Of a DNA stretch of 9,594 bases, positions 1 through 7,407 are shown one piece after another. Numbering within the stretch: position 1 is the first letter of the stretch; each line of letters opens with the position of its first letter. The translations under genes were made by a program, and so were the position numbers. The notes under the pieces were generated by a model. The model worked only from the letters and a program-made list of their open reading frames with translations. It searched no databases and had not been told where the DNA came from. Source of the stretch: UBA11891 sp965658355. GTDB taxonomy: Bacteria; Bacteroidota; Bacteroidia; Flavobacteriales; Flavobacteriaceae. Where the stretch lies: NCBI GenBank assembly GCA_965658355.1, contig CBFHRX010000041.1, forward strand, positions 1 to 9,594, in the 5' to 3' direction.

Positions 1-966
1 TTCCTTGATTTCCGGAGTCCGGGTAATATCATTATTCCCACCGCAGATCAGCACGCCAGCTCTTTTGCCTTTCAGTTGGGCAGCGTATTGCTCTATCCCA
101 GCTAAAGCCAAGGCTCCTGCTGGTTCTGCTACGATCCCTTCTTTGTTGTACAGGTCCAATATCTCCTGACAAATTCTCCCTTCTTCAACAATGATGCAAT
201 CATCAAGATGATGCTTGCAAATCTCAAAACTCAAATGTCCTACTTTTTTTACAGCAGCACCGTCGACAAACTTATCGATCTTAGGCAATGCGACCACCTT
301 ATCCTTCTGCAAAGAGTTGAACATAGATGGAGCCCCAGCGGGTTCTACACCTATGATTTTAGTCGCTGGAGAAAGGGCCTTAAAAATGGTAATAATTCCC
401 GATATCAAACCACCACCGCCAACAGGTACAAATACATAGTCTAAAGACTGCTTGAGCTGATCCAACATTTCCAGAGCAACGGTCGCTTGACCTTCTATAA
501 CCTCTATATCATCAAAAGGATGAATAAAATGGGACCTGCTCTCTTTTTGAAACTTGCGGGCCGCTTTTTGGGAATCGTCATAGGTGTCTCCCACCAGCCG
601 AACATCTATAAAATCACCACCAAACATACGTACCTGCTCCACCTTTTGCGAAGGGGTAGGCACAGGCATAAAGACAGTTCCCTGAATTTTTAGATCCCGG
701 CAAGAAAAGGCAAAACCTTGTGCGTGATTTCCCGCACTGGCGCAAACAATACCTTGAGTTCGTTCCGCTTCGCTTAGGCCCACTATTTTGTTATAGGCAC
801 CGCGAATTTTAAACGAACGGATGTGTTGTAAATCTTCTCTTTTGAGATAGATCTCTGCCGCTAACTTTTTGGACCAACGATGTTGTATCCGCAGTGGAGT
901 TTTAAGCACAACTGCGGCAACATTAGAACGTGCTTTTAGGGCACCTTCAACGCTGGGAAGTCGCAT
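1..966 (-). CDS. ilvA: Threonine deaminase (threonine ammonia-lyase), C-terminally cut by window edge
   Basis: PLP enzyme that converts L-threonine to 2-oxobutyrate and ammonia in the cytoplasm, the committed step toward isoleucine. The frame is open from an ATG at 966 to the left edge without a stop: 322 residues are visible. Fold-type II signatures are clear: S-F-K-I-R-G-A-Y at 51-58 with the PLP-binding lysine K53, S-A-G-N-H-A-Q-G at 77-84, the glycine loop V-G-G-G-G at 182-186 that holds the PLP phosphate, E-P-A-G-A at 281-285 and C-G-G-N-N-D at 308-313. The catalytic domain is essentially complete. What is missing should be the C-terminal ACT-like regulatory domain (the family usually runs to about 400-420 residues in the short form), so isoleucine feedback cannot be judged from here. 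The start codon shares its A with the ilvC stop (TAATG), which supports this start and implies coupled translation as the last visible gene of the ilv operon. A catabolic threonine dehydratase is the alternative, but the operon position argues for the biosynthetic one. Confidence 0.95.
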   Translation of the reverse strand, partial: MRLPSVEGALKARSNVAAVVLKTPLRIQHRWSKKLAAEIYLKREDLQHIRSFKIRGAYNKIVGLSEAERTQGIVCASAGNHAQGFAFSCRDLKIQGTVFMPVPTPSQKVEQVRMFGGDFIDVRLVGDTYDDSQKAARKFQKESRSHFIHPFDDIEVIEGQATVALEMLDQLKQSLDYVFVPVGGGGLISGIITIFKALSPATKIIGVEPAGAPSMFNSLQKDKVVALPKIDKFVDGAAVKKVGHLSFEICKHHLDDCIIVEEGRICQEILDLYNKEGIVAEPAGALALAGIEQYAAQLKGKRAGVLICGGNNDITRTPEIKE

Positions 967-2441
967 TATACGATCTTTTTCATCGCTGTCATAGAAGCAC
1001 GTAATTCGTACCCAATTAGCTCTACCGGATGGTAGCGAATAATATCATTGATCTGGATCAACTTTTGATTGTCCACACCATTGTCTTGATCTGCCGCATA
1101 AGCGGTTCCAATCACATCGATATCAATTTCTTTCATGAAATCTACAAGCATGGGCTTGGCAGCATGGTCAAATAAATAACAACCGTATTCTGCTGTATCC
1201 GAAATGACCCGATTCATCTCAAATAATTTCTTACGAGCAATCGTGTTGGCGATTAGTGGTGTTTCATGGAGGGATTCGTAGTAGGCCGATTCTTCTTTGA
1301 TACCAGAGGCAACCATCGTGTCGAAGGCCAACTCTACTCCTGCTCTTACAAAAGCAACCATTAATACGCCGTGATCAAAGAATTCTTGTTCCGAAATCTC
1401 CTGGTCAGTATTGTCTGTTTTTTCAAAAGCAGTTTCTCCTGTAGCGGCACGCCATGTTAGCAGGTTCACATCGTCATTGGCCCAATCTTCCATCATCGTT
1501 TTCGAAAAATGACCCGACATTATATCGTCCATATGCTTGTGAAACAAAGGCGCTAGGATGCTCTTAAGTTGTTCTGATAACTCAAAGGCTTTTACCTTAG
1601 CGGGATTGGAAAGACGGTCCATCATATTGGTAATACCGCCGTGCTTTAAAGCTTCTGTTATTGTTTCCCATCCGTATTGAATCAATTTTGAGGCATAGCC
1701 AGGGTCAATTCCTTTTGCCACCATTTTATCAAAACTCAAGATCGAGCCTGTTTGCAACACCCCACATAAAATGGTTTGCTCGCCCATCAAATCTGATTTT
1801 ACTTCAGCTACAAATGAAGATTCTAGCACCCCTGCTCTATGGCCTCCAGTTGCAACTGCATAGGCTTTTGCCTGTGCCAACCCAAGCCCTTGTGGGTCGT
1901 TTTCGGGATGCACAGCAATCAAGGTAGGAACTCCAAAACCTCTTTTGTATTCTTCTCTAACCTCGGATCCTGGACATTTTGGCGCAACCATAATAACGGT
2001 CAAGTCTTCTCGTATTTGAGTTCCCTCTTCTACGATGTTAAACCCATGCGAATACGAAAGAGTCGCCCCTTTTTTCATCAAAGGCATTACAGCCTCTACT
2101 ACAGAGGTGTGGTTTTTATCCGGTGTCAGGTTGATCACTAAATCCGCAGTTGGGATCATCTCCTCATAGGTGCCAACAGCAAAATCATTGTCAACTGCAT
2201 TTTGGTAAGAAGCTCTTTTGTTATCGATAGCCCCTTGACGTAAGGTATAAGAAATATCCAAGCCTGAATCGCGCATGTTTAGACCTTGATTCAATCCTTG
2301 AGCACCGCAGCCTACGATTACAATTTTCTTTCCTTCGAGAGCGCTCACGCCATCGCTAAATTCATCCGTTTCCATAAAACGGCATTGCCCTAGCTGGTTG
2401 AGTTTTTCGCTTAGTGTCAATTGGTTAAAATAGTTTGCCAT
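966..2441 (-). CDS. ilvC: Ketol-acid reductoisomerase, class II (long form)
   Basis: NADPH- and Mg-dependent enzyme that isomerises and reduces acetolactate (or acetohydroxybutyrate) to the dihydroxy acid in valine and isoleucine synthesis. It has 491 residues, the length of the E. coli class II enzyme, rather than about 330-350 as in class I. The Rossmann loop G-C-G-A-Q-G is at 44-49. R68, R76 and S78 match the E. coli residues that bind the NADPH 2'-phosphate, predicting NADPH preference. Catalytic H132 (Y-S-H-G), K155 (A-P-K-C-P-G), metal ligands D217 and E221, and the second-domain acids E389 and E393 with S414 all fall at the same numbers as recalled for E. coli, so there are no net indels up to there. 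The duplicated knotted helical domain occupies roughly 210-491. The ATG lies 19 nt after the ilvN stop, without a Shine-Dalgarno sequence; the stop overlaps the ilvA start by one base. Identification is secure. Confidence 0.98.
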   Translation of the reverse strand: MANYFNQLTLSEKLNQLGQCRFMETDEFSDGVSALEGKKIVIVGCGAQGLNQGLNMRDSGLDISYTLRQGAIDNKRASYQNAVDNDFAVGTYEEMIPTADLVINLTPDKNHTSVVEAVMPLMKKGATLSYSHGFNIVEEGTQIREDLTVIMVAPKCPGSEVREEYKRGFGVPTLIAVHPENDPQGLGLAQAKAYAVATGGHRAGVLESSFVAEVKSDLMGEQTILCGVLQTGSILSFDKMVAKGIDPGYASKLIQYGWETITEALKHGGITNMMDRLSNPAKVKAFELSEQLKSILAPLFHKHMDDIMSGHFSKTMMEDWANDDVNLLTWRAATGETAFEKTDNTDQEISEQEFFDHGVLMVAFVRAGVELAFDTMVASGIKEESAYYESLHETPLIANTIARKKLFEMNRVISDTAEYGCYLFDHAAKPMLVDFMKEIDIDVIGTAYAADQDNGVDNQKLIQINDIIRYHPVELIGYELRASMTAMKKIV

Positions 2442-2460
2442 GTTGGTATTATTATTATCG
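2442..2460 (-). other. ilvN-ilvC spacer with short AAT repeat
   Basis: The longest gap inside the ilv operon is 19 nt. Read on the minus strand it contains an ATAATAATAAT tract and then ACCAAC just before the ilvC ATG. There is no purine-rich Shine-Dalgarno sequence, as is usual in Bacteroidota, where AT-rich unstructured leaders serve for initiation. It is too short for a terminator or promoter, so ilvC should be read from the operon transcript. Confidence 0.5.
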
Positions 2461-2994
2461 TTATTTATTTTTTTTGAATGATTCTAGTATTTCTGAAATC
2501 CCCATTTTGGATTTGGTCACTGATATCCGTCCCGATCGAACGAATTGCAGCAATCCATAGGGCGCTAAGTCTTTGCGTAGTTTTTCCGTTTCCTCTCGAA
2601 AACCTGTTTTTTCAATCACAAAAAACTCAGGGGAAACGGTCACAATAGTGGCGTGACTGTCTTTGATTATATTTTGTATTTGACGTTCTTCAAACAACGA
2701 ACTCGATTTTACTTTATACAAAGCACACTCGGCGAAAATCGTCTCTTCATCGGTATGGTAAAAGGCTTTGATAACGTCAATTTGTTTTTCAATTTGTTGC
2801 ACCAGTTTCTGTACGGTGTCTTCTGGTGCCTTCACGACAATCACAAATCGAAAGACGTCTTGTATTTCGGACTGTGAGGTCGAAAAGCTGTAAATGTTAA
2901 TATGACGCTTTAAGAAAATAGAGGATATCCTATTGAGGAGTCCAACATTGTTTTCAGAATAAACTGAGATGGTATAGCGGGTCATGTCACTCAT
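2461..2994 (-). CDS. ilvN: Acetolactate synthase small (regulatory) subunit
   Basis: Regulatory partner of IlvB; it activates the catalytic subunit and normally confers valine feedback inhibition. It has 177 residues with an N-terminal ACT domain at about 5-80 and the family-specific C-terminal domain at about 85-170. Aligned by eye to E. coli IlvH, N15, G18 and N33 correspond to N11, G14 and N29, positions where substitutions relieve valine inhibition in E. coli. Their presence suggests a working valine site (inference). The motif V-R-S-G near 150 matches the A-R-S-G of the family C-terminus. The first ATG shares its A with the ilvB stop (TAATG); a second in-frame ATG is codon 4. I keep the first because the overlap favours reinitiation. 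One-to-one coupling to ilvB suits two subunits of one complex. Family lengths are about 160-180, so it is full length. Confidence 0.95.
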   Translation of the reverse strand: MSDMTRYTISVYSENNVGLLNRISSIFLKRHINIYSFSTSQSEIQDVFRFVIVVKAPEDTVQKLVQQIEKQIDVIKAFYHTDEETIFAECALYKVKSSSLFEERQIQNIIKDSHATIVTVSPEFFVIEKTGFREETEKLRKDLAPYGLLQFVRSGRISVTKSKMGISEILESFKKNK

Positions 2995-4766
2995 TATTTC
3001 AATCGTATATCAGAAACCGAAGCTCCAGTTGGAATCATAGGGAATACATTGTCTTCTTTCTCCACACAGACCTCAAGGAAATAAGGGCCGTCTGTGGCAA
3101 TCATTTCCGCTACAGCATTGTCGAGCTCTGTTCGTTTGCTGACGCGTTTCGCTGCTATATTATAGCCTTTGGCAATGGTGACAAAGTCGGGATTGGTCAT
3201 TTCTGTAGACGCATAGCGTTTGTCAAAAAACAGCTGCTGCCATTGGCGTACCATACCCAAATAGTCATTATTCAATACGACAATCTTTACGGCTACCCCT
3301 GTTTGGAATATGGTCCCCAACTCTTGAATCGTCATTTGATAGCCCCCGTCTCCGATTACGGCTACTACATGTCTGTCTTCGGCGCCCATTTTGGCTCCGA
3401 TAGCGGCGGGAAGGGCAAAACCCATCGTTCCGAGTCCGCCTGAGGTAACATTGCTTTTAGAACGTACAAAACTAGCGTAACGGCAGGCTATCATTTGATG
3501 CTGACCTACGTCTGTCACGATAACCGCATCGCTGCCCGTATGTTTGTTAATGGCAACTATGGTCTCTCCCATCGTCAGTCCTTCTTTGGTGGGTTGGGTA
3601 TCCCCTTTGATGACCGCTTCAAACTCTGTTTTCATATGCGCCTCAAACTGCCCCTTCCAATCGCTATAGTCGGCCGGTGTAACTAGTGCTGTAAGCGCCT
3701 TTAAACTTTCATTACAATTCGCTAAAATGGGATAGTCGGCAAAAACGTTTTTACTGATTTCTGCGGGGTCAATTTCCAGATGAACGACCTTCGCTTGCTT
3801 GGCATAGGTTTCTAAGTTCCCTGTTACACGATCGTCAAAACGCATCCCAATCGCGATGAGGACATCGCATTCGTTGGTCAATAAATTGGGACCGTAGTTT
3901 CCGTGCATGCCCACCATGCCCATATTAAGGGGATGTTCAGTAGGCAAGGCTGAAAGTCCAAGGATAGTCCATACTGCTGGGATGCCACTTTTTTCAACGA
4001 AGGCTTTAAATTCTTCCTCCGCCTCGCCTAGTATAACGCCTTGCCCCCATACAATAAGGGGCTTTTTAGCCGCATTAATGGCGGCTGCCGCAGCGGCTAC
4101 TTGACTTTGCTGCAATACGGGTGACGGATTGTAGGAACGAACCCCTGTACAAGCTTCATAGGAAAAGTCAAACTCTGCAAACTGTGCGTCTTTGGTGATA
4201 TCAATCAGCACGGGTCCCGGTCTCCCGGAACGGGCTATAAAAAAGGCCTTTGCCATGATTTCCGGAATCTCTTCTACACAGGTTATTTGGTAATTCCATT
4301 TGGTAACTGGTGTCGAAATCCCAATAATATCTGTTTCTTGAAAGGCATCTGACCCTAATAAATGGGAAGCCACTTGGCCTGTGATGCAAACCATGGGGGT
4401 AGAATCGATCTGTGCATCGGCAATCCCTGTTACCAAGTTGGTAGCGCCAGGTCCTGATGTGGCCATAGCGACCCCTACACGTCCTGACGTACGCGCATAG
4501 CCCTGAGCCATATGCGTGGCCCCCTGCTCGTGACGAGTAAGGACATGATTTAGTTGGTCTTTGAATTTGTAGAGTTCGTCATAGATGGGCATTATAGCAC
4601 CACCCGGATAACCATAAATCAAATCAACACNNNNNNNNNNNNNNNNNNNNNNNNNNNNNNNNNNNNNNNNNNNNNNNNNNNNNNNNNNNNNNNNNNNNNN
4701 NNNNNNNNNNNNNNNNNNNNNNNNNNNTCCGCTGATACGAATTGTCTTTTTTGTTGTCGCTGCCAT
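2994..4766 (-). CDS. ilvB: Acetolactate synthase large (catalytic) subunit, interrupted by an N run
   Basis: ThDP-, Mg- and FAD-dependent enzyme that condenses two pyruvates to acetolactate, or pyruvate with 2-oxobutyrate to acetohydroxybutyrate. The frame stays open across the N run (codons 14-46 unreadable) and predicts 590 residues. The N-terminal ThDP domain has Y-G-Y-P-G-G-A at 51-57 and R-H-E-Q-G-A at 78-83 with the catalytic glutamate E80. The central domain, around 200-360, carries R-F-D-D-R-V at 309-314. The C-terminal ThDP domain has G-D-G-G at 472-475 and N-N at 499-500, the metal-diphosphate motif, followed by G-M-V-R-Q-W-Q at 504-510, whose tryptophan W509 is typical of true anabolic acetolactate synthases. 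The C-terminus with M-I-P-T-G-A near 577-582 is also typical. The ATG lies 2 nt after the ilvD stop, and ilvN follows with a one-base overlap. Family comparison suggests the N run is too long by about 21 codons, so the true length is probably near 569. Confidence 0.96.
   Translation of the reverse strand: MAATTKKTIRISGXXXXXXXXXXXXXXXXXXXXXXXXXXXXXXXXXVDLIYGYPGGAIMPIYDELYKFKDQLNHVLTRHEQGATHMAQGYARTSGRVGVAMATSGPGATNLVTGIADAQIDSTPMVCITGQVASHLLGSDAFQETDIIGISTPVTKWNYQITCVEEIPEIMAKAFFIARSGRPGPVLIDITKDAQFAEFDFSYEACTGVRSYNPSPVLQQSQVAAAAAAINAAKKPLIVWGQGVILGEAEEEFKAFVEKSGIPAVWTILGLSALPTEHPLNMGMVGMHGNYGPNLLTNECDVLIAIGMRFDDRVTGNLETYAKQAKVVHLEIDPAEISKNVFADYPILANCNESLKALTALVTPADYSDWKGQFEAHMKTEFEAVIKGDTQPTKEGLTMGETIVAINKHTGSDAVIVTDVGQHQMIACRYASFVRSKSNVTSGGLGTMGFALPAAIGAKMGAEDRHVVAVIGDGGYQMTIQELGTIFQTGVAVKIVVLNNDYLGMVRQWQQLFFDKRYASTEMTNPDFVTIAKGYNIAAKRVSKRTELDNAVAEMIATDGPYFLEVCVEKEDNVFPMIPTGASVSDIRLK
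4631..4727. other. Run of 97 N (assembly gap or masked bases) inside ilvB
   Basis: No base is readable here. The run covers codons 14-45 of ilvB and the first base of codon 46, which reads NGT and would be glycine if N is G, as the family predicts before V-D-L-I-Y-G-Y-P-G-G. The flanks (R-I-S-G before, V-D-L-I-Y after) are both in frame. Homologues recalled from E. coli IlvI and flavobacteria have about 12 residues here, not 33, so the stated length is probably an estimate rather than a measured size. Confidence 0.95.
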
Positions 4767-4768
4767 AT

Positions 4769-6445
4769 TTACTGATCGGTAACACAGCCTTCAGAGGCAG
4801 TAGCTACATTTTTGATGTATTTATACAAAACGCCTTTATTAAATTTATAAGGAGGCTGCACCCAGTTGTTTTTACGCGCCTCTAATTCGGCATCTGTTAG
4901 CGCTACCGATAGGGTATTGGCTTCCGCATCGATCGTAATCTCATCACCTGTCTCAAGCAGCCCAAGCGGTCCTCCTTCTTGTGCTTCTGGTACGATATGT
5001 CCGACCACAAAGCCATGGGTACCTCCAGAAAAGCGTCCATCGGTAATCAAGGCTACTGATTTTCCCAATCCTGCACCCATAATAGCGGCTGTTGGTTTAA
5101 GCATCTCTGGCATTCCGGGGCCTCCTTTGGGGCCTTCGTAGCGAATTACGACTACTTCACCCGCATGTACTTCACCGTTTTTAATCCCGGCATTGGCTTC
5201 AAATTCTCCGTTGAACACTCGTGCAGGTCCTTTGAATAAAAGCCCTTCTTTTCCGGTAATCTTAGCGACAGAACCTCCAGGTGCCAAATTCCCTTTAAGG
5301 ATGCGAATGTGTCCGGTAGGCTTAATAGGATTCTGCAAAGGACGGATGATATTTTGTCCTTCTTTTAGACCGGGTACATCCGCCAAGTTTTCGGCCAGTG
5401 TTTTTCCGGTAACCGTCATACAATCTCCATGCAGTAAGTCGTTTTCCAACATAAACTTTAAGACCGCAGGAACCCCTCCTACTTGGTGTAGATCTTTCAT
5501 CAAATATTTACCGCTGGGTTTTAGGTCCGCTAAGAAAGGGGTATGGTCGCTTATTCTTTGGAAATCGTCTATCGTTAACTCAATTTCAGCAGCCTTGGCA
5601 ATAGCCAAAAAGTGCAGTACAGCATTGGTAGAGCCTCCTAGAATGGCAATCAATCGCAAAGCATTCTCCAAGGATTTCTTGGTCACAATATCGCGGGGCT
5701 TTAAATCTTTCTTTAGCAATTCCAACAAATGGAGACCCACCTGGTGGCATTCTTGGTTTTTTTCTTTGCTAATGGCTGGGTTCGAGGAATTATAAGGCAA
5801 GGCCATCCCCAAGGCTTCAATAGCGGATGCCATGGTATTAGCAGTGTACATTCCACCGCAGGCACCGGCTCCTGGACACGCACTTTTGATGACATTCTTA
5901 TATTCTTTTTCATCTATGGTACCGGCTACTTTTTCTCCCCAGGCTTCAAAAGCGGAGACAACATCTAACTCCTTCCCATTATGACAACCCGAATCTATCG
6001 TTCCACCGTATACTAAAATACTGGGGCGGTTCAAACGCAACATGGCCATCAGTGCCCCCGGCATGTTTTTATCACAGCCCACTACAGTCACTACGCCATC
6101 ATATGACATCGCCTGTACTACTGTTTCAACAGAATCGGCGATCACATCACGTGAAGGAAGCGAAAATCGCATTCCTGGGGTCCCCATAGAAATCCCGTCG
6201 CTTACTCCGATGGTATTAAAAATCAAGCCGACCATCTCCTTTTCAGGGATTCCCTTTTTGATTTGAGTTGACAAATCATTCAGGTGCATATTACAGGGGT
6301 TGCCTTCATAGCCAGTAGAGGCAATCCCGATTAGTGGCTTTTGAAAATCTTCATCCGTTAGACCTATAGCATGCAGCATTGCTTGTGCAGCTGGTTGCGT
6401 TGGATCTTGTGTTACTTGGTGGCTGTATTTTGTTAGTTTACTCAT
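4769..6445 (-). CDS. ilvD: Dihydroxy-acid dehydratase
   Basis: Iron-sulfur dehydratase that converts 2,3-dihydroxy-3-methylbutanoate (or -pentanoate) to the 2-oxo acids that are precursors of valine and isoleucine. It has 558 residues of the IlvD/Edd family. The three cluster cysteines are C51 (E-G-N-P-C-N), C124 (G-C-D-K-N-M-P-G at 123-130) and C196 (P-G-A-G-A-C-G-G-M-Y at 191-200). D125 and K126 are the Mg ligand and carbamylated lysine positions of the family. T-D-G-R-F-S-G-G-T-H-G at 468-478 carries the proposed catalytic serine S473. The length is shorter than the 616 residues of E. coli and closer to forms from plants, cyanobacteria and mycobacteria known to hold a [2Fe-2S] cluster; this suggests but does not prove that cluster type. 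The N-terminus V-T-Q-D-P-T-Q-P-A-A at 11-20 is family-like and supports the ATG at 6445. It is the first gene of the operon; ilvB begins 2 nt after its stop. Confidence 0.97.
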   Translation of the reverse strand: MSKLTKYSHQVTQDPTQPAAQAMLHAIGLTDEDFQKPLIGIASTGYEGNPCNMHLNDLSTQIKKGIPEKEMVGLIFNTIGVSDGISMGTPGMRFSLPSRDVIADSVETVVQAMSYDGVVTVVGCDKNMPGALMAMLRLNRPSILVYGGTIDSGCHNGKELDVVSAFEAWGEKVAGTIDEKEYKNVIKSACPGAGACGGMYTANTMASAIEALGMALPYNSSNPAISKEKNQECHQVGLHLLELLKKDLKPRDIVTKKSLENALRLIAILGGSTNAVLHFLAIAKAAEIELTIDDFQRISDHTPFLADLKPSGKYLMKDLHQVGGVPAVLKFMLENDLLHGDCMTVTGKTLAENLADVPGLKEGQNIIRPLQNPIKPTGHIRILKGNLAPGGSVAKITGKEGLLFKGPARVFNGEFEANAGIKNGEVHAGEVVVIRYEGPKGGPGMPEMLKPTAAIMGAGLGKSVALITDGRFSGGTHGFVVGHIVPEAQEGGPLGLLETGDEITIDAEANTLSVALTDAELEARKNNWVQPPYKFNKGVLYKYIKNVATASEGCVTDQ

Positions 6446-6677
6446 GCGTATTTACGAATTTATAGGCTCCGCTTTGCTTGTGTGAAACACTTTTGCAGCA
6501 GTCATTATATTCAAGCCGTATAATAAGGGTGTAGTTGTTTGATTATCAATTTTTTATAAAAAATATTTTAACACATTCAGTAGGTGAGAAAAAGGATGGG
6601 TTTTGGGGTTCGTATATTTACGTCACAAATCTAGAAACTATTTCATAGAGTTGGCGATATTTGCGTAAAAGTTGAAC
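6446..6677. promoter_or_regulatory. Divergent intergenic region, presumed promoters of ilvD operon and nitroreductase gene
   Basis: AT-rich 232-bp region between the ilvD start and the nitroreductase ATG. It must hold the promoter of the five-gene ilv operon and probably that of the nitroreductase gene, but no promoter fits cleanly. On the minus strand TAGATTTG at 6633-6626 matches the Bacteroidota -7 consensus TAnnTTTG, yet no TTG-type -33 box sits at the usual distance upstream; if real it gives an ilvD leader of roughly 170 nt. On the plus strand GATATTTG at 6656-6663 is one mismatch from the same box, again without a -33 partner. Other structure seen: a perfect AT palindrome at 6549-6564, and an ATTATA / TATAAT inverted pair at 6504-6509 and 6519-6524. 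No Shine-Dalgarno sequence precedes either start. No T-box, riboswitch or classic attenuator was recognised. Confidence 0.5.
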
Positions 6678-7403
6678 ATGAAAAAGAAAACAGCAACTGA
6701 AGCAATTCAATACAGGCGTTCTGTACGGATTCAAAGTGCCGTAGAAATTGATTCAGAGAAAGTAAAAGCCTGTCTCCAAAATGCAACCCTGGCCCCTAAC
6801 AGCAGCAATATGCAGCTATGGGAATTTTACCACATAAGCAGTACTGAAGGCAAAAAAGCCATCCAAGAAGCCTGTTTCAACCAGCCGGCTGCAAAAACGG
6901 CACAGCAATTAGTAATTCCCGTGGTGAGAATGGATCTTTGGGAAAGCCGCATCCAATCCTTGAAGGACAATCTTATTCAAAGCTTTGAAAAAAGCAGCGA
7001 CAGAAATCCTGAAAAGGAAGCCAAAGCACTGGGGTATCTGGAACATCAATTGCCGAAAGTATACGCCAAAAAAAGCGAATCGGAAGCCCAAAAGCAACAA
7101 GAAGAAATAGAAGCCAAGGGAATTGAACAGCCTGTATACAGAGAAGTAAGCGCTGCTGATCTCCGCGTCATTGGTCATAAAAGTGTCGCGCTGGCAGCCC
7201 AAAATTTTATGATCAGCATGGCTGAAATCGAATACGACACCTGCCCGATGGAAGGCTTTGACTCGGTGCGCATTAAAGCGGCATTGGATCTTCCCCCTTC
7301 TGCAGAAATCAATATGGTAATCGGATGCGGAGTACGTGCCGAAAATGGTATTTACGGTCCCCAGTTTCGCGTGCCTTTTGAGCAAGTGTATTTTGAGAAA
7401 TAA
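6678..7403 (+). CDS. Nitroreductase-family flavoprotein
   Basis: Probable FMN-dependent, NAD(P)H-using oxidoreductase of the nitroreductase fold; the natural substrate cannot be told from sequence. It has 241 residues from the ATG at 6678. R-R-S-V-R at 13-17 and A-P-N-S-S-N-M-Q-L-W-E-F at 39-50 are the N-terminal FMN phosphate and ring contacts. S-V-A-L-A-A-Q-N-F-M at 169-178, Y-D-T-C-P-M-E-G-F-D at 186-195 and the C-terminal Y-G-P-Q-F-R-V-P-F-E at 226-235 are family signatures. Between them, about 85-155 is a charged, helix-prone insertion rich in Lys, Glu and Gln; it makes the protein longer than the roughly 200-residue minimal family but resembles other Bacteroidota members I recall. An in-frame TTG at 6672 would add two residues; ATG is preferred. 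The only plus-strand gene, it diverges from the ilv operon and converges with pxpC, 4 bp between stops. No signal peptide or membrane segment is seen, so it is cytoplasmic. Confidence 0.88.
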   Translation: MKKKTATEAIQYRRSVRIQSAVEIDSEKVKACLQNATLAPNSSNMQLWEFYHISSTEGKKAIQEACFNQPAAKTAQQLVIPVVRMDLWESRIQSLKDNLIQSFEKSSDRNPEKEAKALGYLEHQLPKVYAKKSESEAQKQQEEIEAKGIEQPVYREVSAADLRVIGHKSVALAAQNFMISMAEIEYDTCPMEGFDSVRIKAALDLPPSAEINMVIGCGVRAENGIYGPQFRVPFEQVYFEK

Positions 7404-7407
7404 AAGC

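Noticed and set aside
208..693. Short plus-strand open frames of 68-78 codons
   Set aside because: All lie antisense to ilvA, which runs unbroken from 966 to the left edge with canonical motifs.
5193..5795. 200-codon open frame on the plus strand opposite ilvD
   Set aside because: It lies wholly inside the well-supported ilvD gene, resembles no family I know, and is rich in Ser and Pro as expected from an antisense frame of this codon usage.
6452..6505. 17-residue open frame (MTAAKVFHTSKAEPINS) just before ilvD as an attenuation leader peptide
   Set aside because: It holds only one Val and one Ile codon and no Leu, has no ribosome-binding signal, and no terminator hairpin with T-tract follows before ilvD.
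6549..6564. AT palindrome as a rho-independent terminator
   Set aside because: The stem has no GC pairs and essentially no loop, and it lies between two divergent starts where no transcript should end.
6672..6677. TTG start two codons upstream for the nitroreductase
   Set aside because: ATG at 6678 gives a typical family N-terminus, and TTG brings no extra conserved residues or better ribosome-binding site.
6909..7385. 158-codon open frame on the minus strand opposite the nitroreductase gene
   Set aside because: It is fully antisense to a gene with clear FMN-binding motifs; its composition (Phe, His, Arg clusters) is that of an antisense frame and no domain is recognisable.
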